Positions 23,312 through 34,191 are shown, counted from the stretch's first letter. The stretch is 64,000 nucleotides of DNA from Pseudokineococcus lusitanus (GCF_003751265.1 NZ_RJKN01000001.1:248001-312000), one strand, 5' to 3'. Notes: generated from the letters alone by a model not told the origin. Translations and numbers: made by a program.

Positions 23312-25024
23312 TCAGGGCGGGCAGCTGCCCCGGTGGGCGGTCGTCGTGGCCACCGAGGTGCAGCGGAAGGCGGAGGGGTTGACCTCGGCCGGCGGCAGCC
23401 AGGCGTCTGCCGCCGCCTCGTAGCCCGCGGCCAGGGACAGCAGCTGCGCCTCCTCCCACGCCGAGCCGAGGAAGACGAGCGACACGGGATCGCGGCCGAG
23501 GTCGGTGTACCCCGCGGGGACGCCGACCGACGGGTAGCCCGCCCGTGCGCCCGTCCCCGTCGTCCGGCTGTTGGAGACCACGGCGCCGAGGTCGTCGGCG
23601 GGGTCGTCGGTGAGGCGCCCGAGGGCCGTGTCGACGGCGGCGCGCGTCTCGGCGAGGCCCCGGTCGCGCGCCTCCTCGTACCGGGCCCGCTGCGCCGGGT
23701 CGGACAGGTCGACGGCGAGGGACTGCTCGAGGAGCGTCTGGCCGAACTTCAGCGCCTCCCGGGGGTGCGCCGCGTTGTAGGCGACCACGTCCTCGAGCGA
23801 GCGGACGGGCGCGTTCTCGGGCAGGCGGTCGAGGTAGGCGTCGAGGTCGCGCCGGAACTCGTCGACGAGGATCCCCGGCGCCCCGGTCCCGCCGACGGTG
23901 ACGGGCACGAGCTCGGCCCCCTCGGCCCGCAGGACGTCGAGCGCCCGCAGGTAGACCTGGTCCGCCGCCGAGGGCGCGGCCGGGTCCGCGGGCGGCACGT
24001 AGCCGAGCCGGGCGCCGTCGAGGGCGCCGGGGTCGAGGGCGGCGAGGTAGTCGGTGCCGGCCACCGGGGCGCTCGCGGCCGTCGCCGGGTCCTCCTCGTC
24101 GACGCCCGTCATCGCGGTGAGGAGCGCGGCGGCGTCACCGACCGTGCGCGTCATGGGGCCGGCGGTGTCCTGGCTCGCCGAGATCGGCACGATCCCGCTC
24201 CGGCTGACGAGGCCGACGGTCGGCTTGACCCCCACGAGGCTCGTCGCCCGGGCCGGGCTGAGGATGGAGCCGGAGGTCTCGGTGCCGACCGCGGCGGCCG
24301 CGAGCCCGGCGGCCGTGGCGCTGCCCGAGCCGGAGCTCGACCCGCTCGGCGTGTCGGCGAGGTCGTAGGGGTTGAGCACCTGGCCGCCCAGCGAGCTGTA
24401 CCCGCTCGGCATGCCGGCGGTCGTGAAGTTGGCGAACTCGGTGAGGTTGGTCTTGCCGAGGACGACGGCGCCCGCCGCCTCGAGCTGCGCGGTGACGAAG
24501 GCGTCGCGGTCGGGGACGGACCCGGCCAGGGCCACCGAGCCGGCCGTCGTCGGCAGCCCGGCGACGTCGACGTTGTCCTTGAGGAGGACGGGGACGCCGT
24601 GCAGCGGGCCGCGGGGCCCGGAGACCCGGCGCTCCCGGTCGAGCGCCCGGGCCTGCGCCGCCGCGTCGGGGTTGAGGCCGCGGACGGCGTTGAGCGACGG
24701 GCCCCGGCTGTTGAGCGCGCCGATGCGGGCCAGGTAGGCGCGGACGAGCCGGGCGGAGGTCACCCGGCCGGAGTCCATCGCCGCGGAGACCTCGAGGAGG
24801 CTCGCCGAGCCGAGGTCCAGCCCGCCGACGTCGGCGAGCGCGGCGGCCCGTCCCGTCGAGGAGGACACGGCCGCGGGGGCGGCGGCGCCCGCCGCGGCCC
24901 CCGCGAGGAGCAGCGCGGCCACGGCGGCGCCGGCGGCCCGGCGCCCGGAGGGAGCGGCGGGGGCGGCCGCGTGCCGCGCGGCGGGTCGAGGGGACGGGCG
25001 TCGGGGCTGTCGGTGCGGGCTCAC
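23312..25024 (-). CDS. exported amidase (amidase-signature family)
   Basis: 570 residues. The N-terminus is basic and followed by the hydrophobic [20 protein letters not shown] (about 30-49), a Sec or Tat signal peptide. The amidase-signature triad is complete: Lys149 (VLLKDNVDV), cis-Ser229 ([10 protein letters not shown]) and nucleophile Ser253 (GTETSGSI), with the usual 24-residue spacing. The [13 protein letters not shown] and [19 protein letters not shown] segments are diagnostic. GTG start with AGGAG upstream. Resembles secreted AtzF/GatA-like amidases that hydrolyse peptide or aryl amides; substrate unknown. Transcribed away from the GAF regulator and convergent with serA. Confidence 0.88.
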   Translation of the reverse strand: MSPHRQPRRPSPRPAARHAAAPAAPSGRRAAGAAVAALLLAGAAAGAAAPAAVSSSTGRAAALADVGGLDLGSASLLEVSAAMDSGRVTSARLVRAYLARIGALNSRGPSLNAVRGLNPDAAAQARALDRERRVSGPRGPLHGVPVLLKDNVDVAGLPTTAGSVALAGSVPDRDAFVTAQLEAAGAVVLGKTNLTEFANFTTAGMPSGYSSLGGQVLNPYDLADTPSGSSSGSGSATAAGLAAAAVGTETSGSILSPARATSLVGVKPTVGLVSRSGIVPISASQDTAGPMTRTVGDAAALLTAMTGVDEEDPATAASAPVAGTDYLAALDPGALDGARLGYVPPADPAAPSAADQVYLRALDVLRAEGAELVPVTVGGTGAPGILVDEFRRDLDAYLDRLPENAPVRSLEDVVAYNAAHPREALKFGQTLLEQSLAVDLSDPAQRARYEEARDRGLAETRAAVDTALGRLTDDPADDLGAVVSNSRTTGTGARAGYPSVGVPAGYTDLGRDPVSLVFLGSAWEEAQLLSLAAGYEAAADAWLPPAEVNPSAFRCTSVATTTAHRGSCPP

Positions 25025-25189
25025 GGTGGCTCCTGCCGGCGGGACCGGGGCCCGGGGGCGGCGGTCGGTGGGTGCTTCGTCCGCATCGTGCGGGTCGTCC
25101 CGCCGCCGTGGGGGCGCCGCGACGAGATCCGGGTCACCCGTCCGGGACCTCGGGGGCGCGGAGCCCGACCGGACGGCCGCGGTCGCGGG

Positions 25190-25195
25190 TAGCGT
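25190..25195 (+). promoter_or_regulatory. putative -10 hexamer for the GAF regulator
   Basis: TAGCGT about 45 nt before the GTG at 25241, which has its own GGGAGG ribosome site. Confidence 0.4.
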
Positions 25196-25240
25196 GCGGA
25201 CGTCCGCGACGGGGCGGGCGCAGCCTCGCGGGAGGTCGAC

Positions 25241-26446
25241 GTGGCGGTGGTGCAGCGGGCGCGCGAGCGGCGGTCCGCCCTGGCGCGGGCCCGCGACCGG
25301 GTCACCGCGACCGGCGCGGGCGCACCCCCCGGCGAGGACGCCGTGCGCGACGTCATCCGCGCGAGCTGGGGCCGCAGCCGCCGGTCCGTCCACGACGACC
25401 TCGCCACCGCCCCCCTCGACGACGCCGGGGCCACCGACGAGGCCTGGCGCACGTCGCCGCTCCAGCGGGCGGTCACGGCGCTGCAGGCGGACCTCCGCGA
25501 CGTCGCCGACGACGGCGACCTCGTCGTCGCGGTCACCGACCCCTCGGCGCGCATCCTCTGGACGGCCGGGGGCCGGGTCATGCGACGCCGCGCCGAGGCG
25601 GTCAACTTCGTCCCCGGCGGGCGCTGGGACGAGGCGAGCGTGGGCACCAACGCCCTCGACCTGGCCCTGCGCACCGGGGCGCCCGCCACGGTGTGGTCCG
25701 CCGAGCACTTCGCCCCCGTCGTCCAGGGCTGGGTGTGCTGGGCGGCGCCCGTCCACGACCCGCAGGGGCGGGCGCTCGGCGTCCTCGACCTGTCGACGAC
25801 CTGGGAGCGGTCCCACCCCCTCGGCCTGACGACGGCGCGCAGCCTCGCCGCCCTCCTGTCCCACGAGGTCGCGGCCGCGGCGGCCGCCGACCGGCGCCGG
25901 GCCGCGGCGGACGCACCCGACGAGCCGCGGCCCGGCCACCTCCGCCTGCGCCTGCTCGGCCGCGGCGGGGCCGACCTGGACGGCGAGCCCCTCCCCCTCA
26001 CCCGGCGGCAGCTCGAGCTCGTCGCGCTCCTGGCGCTCGCCCCCGGGGGCCTGTCGGCCGACGCGCTGCACGACGCTCTCTACGGCGACGCCCCGGTGAG
26101 CCGGTCGACCCTCAAGGCCGAGGTGAGCCACCTCCGGACGCTGCTGCGGGGCGGGATCGGCTCGCGCCCCTACCGGCTGCTCGGCACCTGCTCCAGCGAC
26201 GTCGAGGAGGTCCGGCGCCGGCTGCGCGCCGGCGACGCCGCCGGCGCGGCGGAGGCGTGGGGCGGCGAGCTCCTGGCCGGGGTGGGCGGCACGGACGCCC
26301 CGGGCCTGCGGCGGGTGGACGCCGAGCTCGCCGCCGGGCTGCGCCAGGCCGTGCTGGGGAGCACGGACCGGGCGGCCGTCCTGCGCTACGCCGCCACCGC
26401 CGGGGCGGACCCCCACGTGGTGCGGAGCCGGCTCGACCTCGCCTGA
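25241..26446 (+). CDS. GAF-domain transcriptional regulator with C-terminal winged helix
   Basis: 401 residues. The N-terminal half resembles the sensor part of AcoR/acetoin-type regulators: DVIRASWGRSR, LVVAVTDPSARILWTAGG, then the GAF core WDEASVGTNALDLALRTGAPATVWSAEHFAPVVQ with WVCWAAPVHDPQGRALGVLDLST (about 165-190). No sigma-54 AAA+ domain is present; instead residues about 245-320 hold a winged-helix DNA-binding domain (LPLTRRQLELVALLAL, SRSTLKAEVSHLRTLL). GTG with GGGAGG 5 nt upstream. In actinobacteria this family sits beside AldB/ExaC-type aldehyde dehydrogenases, here 1 kb downstream, so it probably regulates that gene. Confidence 0.83.
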   Translation: MAVVQRARERRSALARARDRVTATGAGAPPGEDAVRDVIRASWGRSRRSVHDDLATAPLDDAGATDEAWRTSPLQRAVTALQADLRDVADDGDLVVAVTDPSARILWTAGGRVMRRRAEAVNFVPGGRWDEASVGTNALDLALRTGAPATVWSAEHFAPVVQGWVCWAAPVHDPQGRALGVLDLSTTWERSHPLGLTTARSLAALLSHEVAAAAAADRRRAAADAPDEPRPGHLRLRLLGRGGADLDGEPLPLTRRQLELVALLALAPGGLSADALHDALYGDAPVSRSTLKAEVSHLRTLLRGGIGSRPYRLLGTCSSDVEEVRRRLRAGDAAGAAEAWGGELLAGVGGTDAPGLRRVDAELAAGLRQAVLGSTDRAAVLRYAATAGADPHVVRSRLDLA

Positions 26447-26536
26447 CCCGGTCGGGTCGACCACGACCCGGCCCACGCCCGACGGCGGACGCTGCCGCGG
26501 GCTCCGGGTGACGAGACGACCTGGTGGACTGCGGCC

Positions 26537-26722
26537 GTGAGCCCCGCGGTCCTGCCCCCCGCCCTCCTCGTGCTCGCGTTGCTCGTCGCCTCCGCCGGCA
26601 GCGCCTCCCTGGCCGTCACCCGCCGTGGCGGGCCGGGCGCCGTCGTCGGCGCGGTCGTCCTGGGCGGCGCCGGCGTCGCCGTCGCGGTCCTCTCGCTCGT
26701 GCCCGCGGTCACCGGCGGGTGA
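26537..26722 (+). CDS. small membrane protein, 61 residues
   Basis: Hypothetical. Two hydrophobic segments (about 5-27, LPPALLVLALLVASAGSASLAV, and 36-57, VVGAVVLGGAGVAVAVLSLVPAV) separated by a basic TRRGGPG turn predict a hairpin membrane protein with both ends on the same side. GTG start without a Shine-Dalgarno; TGGACT lies 6 nt upstream, a poor -10. It converges on the next gene with 21 bp between stops. The reading frame could be fortuitous in GC-rich DNA, but the two clean hydrophobic segments argue for a real gene. Confidence 0.5.
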   Translation: MSPAVLPPALLVLALLVASAGSASLAVTRRGGPGAVVGAVVLGGAGVAVAVLSLVPAVTGG

Positions 26723-26743
26723 CGCCCGGCCGGAGCTGCTGCG

Positions 26744-27184
26744 TCAGGCCGGCCACGACCGGAGGTCGTCGCGCTGGCGCACCAGCTCGGGCTGCTCGCC
26801 GTGGACCCGGAGGAGGACGTCGACCGCCTTCCGGGTGTCCGCCAGCCCCTGGTCGTCGAGGCGCCCGGTGAGGCGGAGCAGCGTGAAGCCGGCGCCGAGG
26901 ACGGTGGTCGCGGCGTCGACCAGGCCGTCCGGCGTCCGGTGCGGGTCGGTGATCGGGAGGTCGAGGTCCTGCAGCATCTCGCCCGCCCCCTCCTCCTCGA
27001 GGAGGTGCGCGAGCGTGGACGACGGCCCGAGCTCGTCGCGCCGGTCCGCCCACTCGTGGAGCAGGTCGGCCCCCTCGTCGGTGCCGAAGGGCGCGTACTC
27101 GGACGCGGGGTCGTCGTAGAGCGGATCGGTGAAGTGAGCCGCGAAGGCGGGCGCGGGGGTGGGCAGGCGGTCGTCGTCCGTCAC
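26744..27184 (-). CDS. uncharacterised protein, possibly YfeS-like
   Basis: 146 residues with the chosen GTG, which has GAGGAGA 5 nt upstream. Sequence features: [29 protein letters not shown] (about 17-45), then a helical region ending in [21 protein letters not shown]. The PFGTDEGAD-type phrase resembles uncharacterised YfeS-type proteins; no catalytic motif, signal peptide or membrane segment is seen. It is acidic and likely cytoplasmic. Transcribed opposite to the aldehyde dehydrogenase, so the 217-bp gap is a divergent promoter region. Confidence 0.65.
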   Translation of the reverse strand: MTDDDRLPTPAPAFAAHFTDPLYDDPASEYAPFGTDEGADLLHEWADRRDELGPSSTLAHLLEEEGAGEMLQDLDLPITDPHRTPDGLVDAATTVLGAGFTLLRLTGRLDDQGLADTRKAVDVLLRVHGEQPELVRQRDDLRSWPA

Positions 27185-27292
27185 GGGCTCTCCTCGGTCG
27201 GGCACCGGCTGCCGGCGCACGCGGATCCTCACCTGCCGGGTCTGCCGCCGTCCACCACCACGCCCCGGCGCCCAGCCGACCCACGGCCGGGG

Positions 27293-27324
27293 CCAACCTC
27301 CCACCAACCTCCGGCTCCTAGCGT
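27293..27324 (+). promoter_or_regulatory. probable aldehyde dehydrogenase promoter with direct-repeat operator
   Basis: Two exact direct repeats CCAACCTCC at 27293-27301 and 27304-27312, 11 bp apart start to start (one helical turn), lie immediately before a -10-like TAGCGT at 27319-27324. They occupy the -35 region, the position expected for an activator site. The GAF regulator at 25241-26446 is the natural candidate; binding is inferred. Confidence 0.45.
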
Positions 27325-27401
27325 CCTGCGCGTCGGGAGCACACCTGCTCCCCGCGGACGCCCGTCGACGAGGACGGGCGAGGACCGAGAGGACGCCCAC
27401 C

Positions 27402-28927
<1,526 letters not shown>

Positions 28928-28928
<1 letters not shown>

Positions 28929-29353
28929 TGGCCGGCGGTCCCGGGGGCGCCGCGGCGGACGCCGCCCCCGGGACGCCGCGGACGGCGGCGTCCCGCGTCG
29001 ACATCACCGAGGCCGCGCGGGAGCTGCTCGACCGGCTCCGCGCACGGCACGGACCGTTGATGTTCCACCAGTCCGGCGGCTGCTGCGACGGCAGCTCGCC
29101 GATGTGCTACCCGGAGGGCGAATTCCTCACGGGGGCCGGTGACGTCCTGCTCGGCGACGTGGCCGGCGCGCCGTTCTGGATGTCGGCGTCGCAGTACACG
29201 TACTGGCGGCACACCCACCTCACCGTCGACGTCGTCCCCGGCCGGGGGTCGGGGTTCAGCGTCGAGGCGCCCGAGGGGGTCCGCTTCCTCATCCGCTCTC
29301 GGCTGCTCACCGACGAGGAGGACGCGCTGCCGGAGGTGCTGCCGGGCGGCTGA
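28928..29353 (+). CDS. DUF779 protein, partner of aldehyde dehydrogenase
   Basis: 141 residues. The DUF779 core is plain: MFHQSGGCCDGSSPMCYP (about 39-56) with three cysteines, then FWMSASQYTYWRHTHLTVDVVPGRGSGFSVEAPEGVRFLIRSRLL. The Cys/His pattern suggests metal binding. The ATG overlaps the TGA of the dehydrogenase, so the pair is translationally coupled. DUF779 genes are almost always next to ExaC/AldB-type aldehyde dehydrogenases, but the biochemical role is not established. The first 30 residues are a variable Ala/Gly/Pro leader. Confidence 0.88.
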
Positions 29354-29378
29354 GTCGCTGCGGCGGAGACGGTCACGC

Positions 29379-29413
29379 ACGAGGGGGAGGGCGCGGTGCG
29401 CCCTCCCCCTCGT
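29379..29413. terminator. strong bidirectional terminator
   Basis: Perfect 16-bp arms (ACGAGGGGGAGGGCGC / GCGCCCTCCCCCTCGT) with a GGT loop. It lies 25 bp after the DUF779 stop and 17 bp before the stop of the convergent lipoprotein gene. Confidence 0.85.
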
Positions 29414-29430
29414 CTCGTGACCGGGCGGCG

Positions 29431-30357
29431 TCAGCCGGTGGTGGCGGGCGCCTGGCCCCCGGCCACGGCCTCGAGGGGCACGGTGTCCGTGGGCTCCTCG
29501 ACGGTGACGTCCTGCCCCCACCCCGTGTAGTCGACGGTGGAGGTCGCGGTGACCGCCGTCCCCTGCACCTCGGTGTCCAGGGTCGTCACCACGCGCAGCG
29601 GCAGGCCGTCCTCGCCGACGTGGAGCTCGAAGGGCAGGCTCGTGAGGCCGAGGGCCTCGAGCTGCTGGGCGGCCTGGCCGCCGTCCGCGCCGGACGCCTC
29701 GAGGGCCGCCGCGAGGTCGACGGAACCGCGGTAGCCCGTGGCCTGCACGCCGTCCAGGTCGGTCGGCCCCGTCTCCTCGACGTCCTCGCCGACCTGCTCG
29801 AGCAGTGCCAGCTGCTGGGAGGGGTCGGTGGTGTCGAGGCCGCCCGAGCCGAGCCCCAGGTCCTCCGGCGTGGCCTCGACCCACTGCTCCGCCGGCAGGC
29901 CCGGGAAGCCGCCGATGAACGTGCGGTCCCCCAGCTGCCGGACCGTGAGGGTGACGGCCTCGGAGCCGGGCACCTCGGTGGTGACCTCGACCTGGGACAC
30001 CCCGGCCTCGCCGTCGAAGACGCCCTCGCCCGAGCTCGAGCTCGTGACGTCGCCCGCCACCGTGTCGGTCGTCAGCGTGAAGGCGCCGCTCCCGGCCTCC
30101 TGCGCGGCGACGCCCGCGGCCGCGACCGCCTCCGTGGCGCTGCCGGAGCCCTCCGCGCCCTCCGGGCTCCCGGTCGTGGCCTCCGTGGCCGGGGCGGACG
30201 ACGGCGCGGTGCTCGCGGGGCCGGCGGGGGCGGTCGACGGCTCGTCGGCGTCGCCGCCGCAGCCGGCGAGGACGAGTCCTCCGGCGGCGACGAGGACGGC
30301 GGCACGGCGGGCGGCGGACCGGCGCACGCCGGCGGGTCGGCGGACGGGGATGCTCAT
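29431..30357 (-). CDS. lipoprotein of the LppX/LprAFG-like type
   Basis: 308 residues. Signal peptide with a basic start and a lipobox LVLAGC; Cys33 is the lipid anchor. A 40-residue Ser/Thr/Pro/Ala linker follows, then a domain with the pattern of mycobacterial LprG/LppX-like lipid carriers: AFTLTTDTVAGDVTSSSSGEGVFD, VRQLGDRTFIGGF, WVEATPEDLGLGSG, DGVQATGYRGSVDLAAAL and LPFELHVGEDGLPLRVVTTLD. Such proteins form a beta-barrel-like lipid pocket on the outer face of the membrane. ATG start. Family placement is by motif pattern and is moderately sure; the ligand is unknown. Confidence 0.75.
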   Translation of the reverse strand: MSIPVRRPAGVRRSAARRAAVLVAAGGLVLAGCGGDADEPSTAPAGPASTAPSSAPATEATTGSPEGAEGSGSATEAVAAAGVAAQEAGSGAFTLTTDTVAGDVTSSSSGEGVFDGEAGVSQVEVTTEVPGSEAVTLTVRQLGDRTFIGGFPGLPAEQWVEATPEDLGLGSGGLDTTDPSQQLALLEQVGEDVEETGPTDLDGVQATGYRGSVDLAAALEASGADGGQAAQQLEALGLTSLPFELHVGEDGLPLRVVTTLDTEVQGTAVTATSTVDYTGWGQDVTVEEPTDTVPLEAVAGGQAPATTG

Positions 30358-30464
30358 GGGTGGGGCCTCCTCGGTTCGGTGGTCCCGGGCACGTTTCCAC
30401 GGCCGTCGCCGCGCCGCCCGGTGGGACGGCCCGGGACGAGCGGGACCACCCGGACGAGACCGCC

Positions 30465-31037
30465 TCAGGCCGTGGCGGTCGCGCGCCGGGCGGCCGTCCG
30501 CAGCGGGAGGTCGTGCAGCGCGACGTCGACGAGCGCGCCGTCGGCGGCCGTGGCCGTGAGGTAGGTGCAGCGGGGCTGCCGGCGCCGGTCGGTGGGCGAC
30601 CCCGGGTTGAGCAGCCGGCGACCGCCGGGCGTCGTCGTGTCCCACGGGATGTGGCTGTGCCCGAAGACGAGGACGTCCGCCCCGGGGTGCGCGGCGTCGC
30701 ACCGTGCCTCCCGGCCGTCCTTGCCACCGGTCTCGTGGACCACCTCGAGCCGGACGCCGGCGACGACCGCCCGGCCCACCTCGGGGAGCCGCGCCCGCAG
30801 TCCCGCGCCGTCGTTGTTCCCCCAGCAGGCCAGCAGGAGCCGGCTCGCCGCGAGGAGGTCGTCCAGCGCGGCCTCGTCGACCCAGTCCCCCGCGTGGACG
30901 ACGAGGTCGGCGCTGACGACGGCCGCGAGGACCTCGTCGGGCAGCACCTTCGCGCGCACCGGCAGGTGGGTGTCGGCGAGCAGGACCAGCCGCAGCGGCC
31001 CGTCGAGGTGCTCGTCCTGCTCGACGAGACGGCCCAC
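30465..31037 (-). CDS. YfcE/MJ0936-type metallophosphoesterase
   Basis: 190 residues. Calcineurin-like phosphoesterase with the full ligand set: LLADTHLP (D-x-H, about 19-26), VVHAGDWVD, WGNNDGAG, and GHSHIPWD with downstream LLNPGSPTDRRR, the C-terminal strand typical of YfcE. Likely a Mn-dependent phosphodiesterase with low natural-substrate specificity. The GTG start lies 3 bp after the stop of the upstream recQ, so the two are co-transcribed and probably coupled. A role in processing the products of helicase-linked repair is possible but unproven. Confidence 0.9.
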   Translation of the reverse strand: MGRLVEQDEHLDGPLRLVLLADTHLPVRAKVLPDEVLAAVVSADLVVHAGDWVDEAALDDLLAASRLLLACWGNNDGAGLRARLPEVGRAVVAGVRLEVVHETGGKDGREARCDAAHPGADVLVFGHSHIPWDTTTPGGRRLLNPGSPTDRRRQPRCTYLTATAADGALVDVALHDLPLRTAARRATATA

Positions 31038-31040
31038 GGG

Positions 31041-32780
31041 TCAGGCGCTCTCGAGCAGGTCGTGCTCCTCGACGAGGCGCACGCCCAGCGTCTTGTAGCC
31101 CTCGTCCTCGAAGAGGACCGTCACCGTGTTCGTGTCGACGGACGCCACGACCCCGTCGCCGAAACGGCCGTGGTGCACGCGCTGGCCGCCGTGCCAGCCG
31201 GCGTCCTCGACGTCGCGGGCGGTGCCGGCGTCGCAGCTGTCGCAGGCACCGCACCGCTCGGGGTGCTCCTCGCCGAGGAGCTCCAGCAGCAGGCGACGGC
31301 GGCAGTCGTCCGTGCCGGCGTAGCGCTCGACCATCTCGACCGCGGACTCGTCGAGACGGCGCCGGCGCTCCTTCTCCGCCTCCACCCGGTCGGCGATCTG
31401 GGTCCCGGTCTCGTCGCCGTCGACCCACACGCTGCGTCCGCCCTGCCCCGCGGAGACGACGCCGACCTGGGTCAGCGCGCCCAGCGTGCGGGAGAGCGTC
31501 CGCGGCGAGACGTCGGCCTGCTCCGCCAGCTCCGCCCGCGTCAGCCCCTCGGCCCCCGCCGCCTGCAGCGCCGGCACGACCGCGCGGATCGTGGCCCGCT
31601 TCGGCCCGCCGCCGGCGGCGTAGAGGCGCCCGAGCGAGGTGTCGGTCCCGGTGTGCACGAGCAGGGCCCACGCCGGCTCGCCGTCGCGGCCGGCCCGCCC
31701 GACCTCCTGGTAGTACGCGTCGAGCGAGGGGGCCGGCCCGCTGTGGACGACGAAGCGGACGTCCGCCCGGTCCACGCCCATGCCGAACGCGCTCGTGGCG
31801 ACGACGAGGTCGCGCTCCCCCTCGAGGAAGGCGTCGCCGACCCGCGACCGCTCGGCCGCGGGAAGACCGCCGTGGTACCGCAGCGGCTCCAGGCCGCGGC
31901 GCTCGAGGAGCACCGCCAGCTCGTCGACCTCGGCCCGCGTCTGCACGTAGACGATGCCGCAGCCGCCCGCCGGGCGGTCGGGCCGCGCGTCGTCGTCGGT
32001 GTCGTCCTCGCCGGTCCCGGCGCCGCAGGCGGCCGCCACCTCGTCGGCGACGACGAGCGCCCGGGCGTGCGCGTCCTCGGCCGCCCGGACGGCCAGGTGA
32101 ATGTTGGGGCGGTCGACGTCGTCGACGACGACCTCGGCGTCCCGGAGACCGAGCCGCTCGACGACGTCGCGCCGCACCGCCGGCGACGCCGTCGCCGTGA
32201 GGGCCAGCACCCGGTCCGCGCCGAGACGCCGTGCGGCGGCGCCCACCTGGAGGAAGTCGGGACGGAAGTCGTGGCCCCAGTCGCTGACGACGTGCGCCTC
32301 GTCGACGACGAGGAGCCGCACGTCCGCCCCGGCCAGGGCCTCCGCCGTCTGCTCGCGGACGAGCTGCTCGGGGGCGAGGAGCAGGAGGTCGAGGTCGCCC
32401 TCGACGGCGCGCCGGAGCACGTCCCGTCGGCGGGCCGCCGACAGCGTGCTGTTGAGGACCTCCGCCCGCTGGCCGCCCTCGACGAGCGTGCGGGCCTGGT
32501 CGCGCTGCAGGGCGATGAGGGGCGAGACGACGAGCGTGAGACCGCCCGCCACCCGGCTGGCCACCTGGTAGACCGCCGTCTTGCCGGCGCCCGAGCGGGC
32601 GACGAGGAGGGTGTCCGCGTGCTCGAGCGCCGCCAGCGCGCGGGCCTGCGCCGGGCGCAGCTCGGCTCCCTCGCCGAGGACCTCCTCGACGGCCGCCTCG
32701 ACCACTTCCCGTTGCGCGGCAGCCCCTGTCGTGCTCCGACCACCCCGGCGCCCTGCGCCGCCCCCCTGCTCGCTGCTCAC
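31041..32780 (-). CDS. recQ: RecQ-family ATP-dependent DNA helicase with C-terminal UvrD/PcrA-like tail
   Basis: 579 residues. Helicase motifs: ARSGAGKTAVYQ (Lys67), LVVSPLIALQRDQ, DEAH 160-163 with VVSDWGHDFRPDF, LTATASP, GIVYVQTRAEVDEL, ATSAFGMGVDR and YYQEVGRAGRDGEP. Then a winged-helix-like segment (LTRAELAEQADVSPRTLSRTLGAL) and a zinc site CGACDSCD. The last 45 residues (RVHHGRFGDGVVASVD..TVTVLFEDEGYKTL) look like the tudor-like C-terminal domain of PcrA/UvrD, which contacts RNA polymerase in those proteins. An acidic 35-residue insert lies between the two RecA lobes. GTG start. Co-transcribed with the phosphoesterase. Confidence 0.88.
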   Translation of the reverse strand: MSSEQGGGAGRRGGRSTTGAAAQREVVEAAVEEVLGEGAELRPAQARALAALEHADTLLVARSGAGKTAVYQVASRVAGGLTLVVSPLIALQRDQARTLVEGGQRAEVLNSTLSAARRRDVLRRAVEGDLDLLLLAPEQLVREQTAEALAGADVRLLVVDEAHVVSDWGHDFRPDFLQVGAAARRLGADRVLALTATASPAVRRDVVERLGLRDAEVVVDDVDRPNIHLAVRAAEDAHARALVVADEVAAACGAGTGEDDTDDDARPDRPAGGCGIVYVQTRAEVDELAVLLERRGLEPLRYHGGLPAAERSRVGDAFLEGERDLVVATSAFGMGVDRADVRFVVHSGPAPSLDAYYQEVGRAGRDGEPAWALLVHTGTDTSLGRLYAAGGGPKRATIRAVVPALQAAGAEGLTRAELAEQADVSPRTLSRTLGALTQVGVVSAGQGGRSVWVDGDETGTQIADRVEAEKERRRRLDESAVEMVERYAGTDDCRRRLLLELLGEEHPERCGACDSCDAGTARDVEDAGWHGGQRVHHGRFGDGVVASVDTNTVTVLFEDEGYKTLGVRLVEEHDLLESA

Positions 32781-32944
32781 CCGGCGACGCTACGTCGGGC
32801 CCTCGCGGCCCGCCCGTCGGACGCCGGGAGGGCGTCCAGCGCCGTCGCCGCCGGCCCGACGTGGCCACCCATCGGATCTCTTCACGCCCCGACGACCCCG
32901 ACGAGGCCACGCGTCGGGCGAGGATGGAGGGGCCCGGACGCGAC

Positions 32945-32980
32945 GACGGCCGGCACCCCCCGCGAGGGGTGCCGGCCGTC
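32945..32980 (-). terminator. terminator of sodA
   Basis: 15-bp perfect arms (GACGGCCGGCACCCC / GGGGTGCCGGCCGTC) with a 6-nt loop, 17 bp past the sodA stop. The remaining gap to recQ (32781-32944) shows nothing else recognisable. Confidence 0.8.
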
Positions 32981-32997
32981 GGCCGAGAGGCGGTCGC

Positions 32998-33627
32998 TCA
33001 GACAGCGGGGACGATGAGCCCGGCGGTCTGGGTGCGGGCGCGGGTGAAGCGCTCGGTGACGTTGGCCCAGTCGACGACGTCCCACCAGGCCTTGACGTAG
33101 TCGGCCTTGACGTTGCGGTACTGCAGGTAGAAGGCGTGCTCCCACATGTCGAGCATGAGCAGCGGCACGAGGCCGATCGGCAGGTTGCCCTGCTGGTCGT
33201 ACAGCTGGACGTTGAGCAGCTTCTGGCCGACCGAGTCCCACGCGAGGATCGACCAACCGGAGCCCTGGACGCCGAGGGCGGTGGCCGTGAACTGGGCGCG
33301 GAAGCCGTCGAAGGAGCCGAAGTGCTCGTCGAGCGCCGCGGCGAGCTCGCCGGTGGGCTTGTCGCCGCCGTCCGGGCTGAGGTTGGTCCAGAACACCGAG
33401 TGGTTGACGTGGCCGCCGAGGTTGAAGGCCAGGTTCTTCTCGTAGAGGTTGACCGCGCCGAGGGAGTCCTTCGAGCGGGCCTCGGCGAGCTGCTCGAGGG
33501 CGGTGTTGACGCCCGCCACGTACGTGGCGTGGTGCTTGGAGTGGTGCAGCTCCATGATCTCGCCGCTGATCGCGGGCTCGAGCGCGGAGTAGTCGTAGGG
33601 CAGGTCCGGCAGCGTGTACTCGGCCAA
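32998..33627 (-). CDS. sodA: superoxide dismutase, Fe/Mn family
   Basis: Dismutates superoxide. The 209 residues align closely with mycobacterial SodA: ligands His28 (ELHHSKHH), His76 (GHVNH), Asp160 and His164 ([11 protein letters not shown]), plus [11 protein letters not shown] and [12 protein letters not shown]. Fe versus Mn preference cannot be settled. The start is TTG: it lies 6-7 nt after a perfect GAGGAGGA and gives LAEYTLPDL in exact register with mycobacterial MAEYTLPDL, while no ATG or GTG nearby fits. No signal peptide. Divergent from the ChaB/Rho-N gene, with which it shares an oxidative-stress neighbourhood. Confidence 0.95.
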   Translation of the reverse strand: MAEYTLPDLPYDYSALEPAISGEIMELHHSKHHATYVAGVNTALEQLAEARSKDSLGAVNLYEKNLAFNLGGHVNHSVFWTNLSPDGGDKPTGELAAALDEHFGSFDGFRAQFTATALGVQGSGWSILAWDSVGQKLLNVQLYDQQGNLPIGLVPLLMLDMWEHAFYLQYRNVKADYVKAWWDVVDWANVTERFTRARTQTAGLIVPAV

Positions 33628-33777
33628 GGGTCCTCCTCGTAGGCGGTGGCGCGTGCGCCCGCGCGCGGGGCGGGGACGCCGGTCGCGATCACCCTGCCCC
33701 CCTCCCCCGGCGCCTGCAAGATGGCCCGGACGCCGGCGGACGCGCCCGCCGGCACCCGCCGAGCGCAGGAGGACACC

Positions 33778-34191
33778 GTGGCGAAGGACACCCCCGACCC
33801 GGCCGACGTCGAGCTGCCGAGCACGCTGGAGCGCTCCGACGAGAAGGCCCGCGAGACCTACGCCGCGGCCAAGGCGTCGGCGGTCGGCTCGTACGGCGAC
33901 GGCGAGCGCGCCAACCGGACGGCGTGGGCCGCGCTCAAGCACACGCACGAGAAGGTCGGCGACCACTGGGAGCCCAAGGACGGCAAGGGGCCCTCCGACG
34001 CGCAGGCCGAGGGCGGCGCGGGCACCGACCGCCCGACGGCGGGCGGCGTCGACGCCAACGCGTCGAAGGAGCACCTGCTCGACCTGGCCCGGCGCCTCGA
34101 CGTCCCGGGCCGTTCGTCGATGACCAAGGACGAGCTCGTCGAGGCGCTGCAGAGGGCCAACGACGCCGAGACGCGGCGCAGCCGCGGCTGA
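33778..34191 (+). CDS. ChaB / Rho-N domain small stress protein
   Basis: 137 residues. Residues about 10-70 form a ChaB domain ([32 protein letters not shown]), a short acidic linker follows, and about 100-130 is a Rho-N/SAP-like helix-extended-helix ([28 protein letters not shown]) expected to touch nucleic acid. GTG start with GGAGGA upstream. Actinobacterial ChaB-RhoN proteins are abundant stress proteins thought to be DNA-associated; ChaB's own function is not settled. It is followed at once by a second small stress-type gene. Confidence 0.85.
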   Translation: MAKDTPDPADVELPSTLERSDEKARETYAAAKASAVGSYGDGERANRTAWAALKHTHEKVGDHWEPKDGKGPSDAQAEGGAGTDRPTAGGVDANASKEHLLDLARRLDVPGRSSMTKDELVEALQRANDAETRRSRG

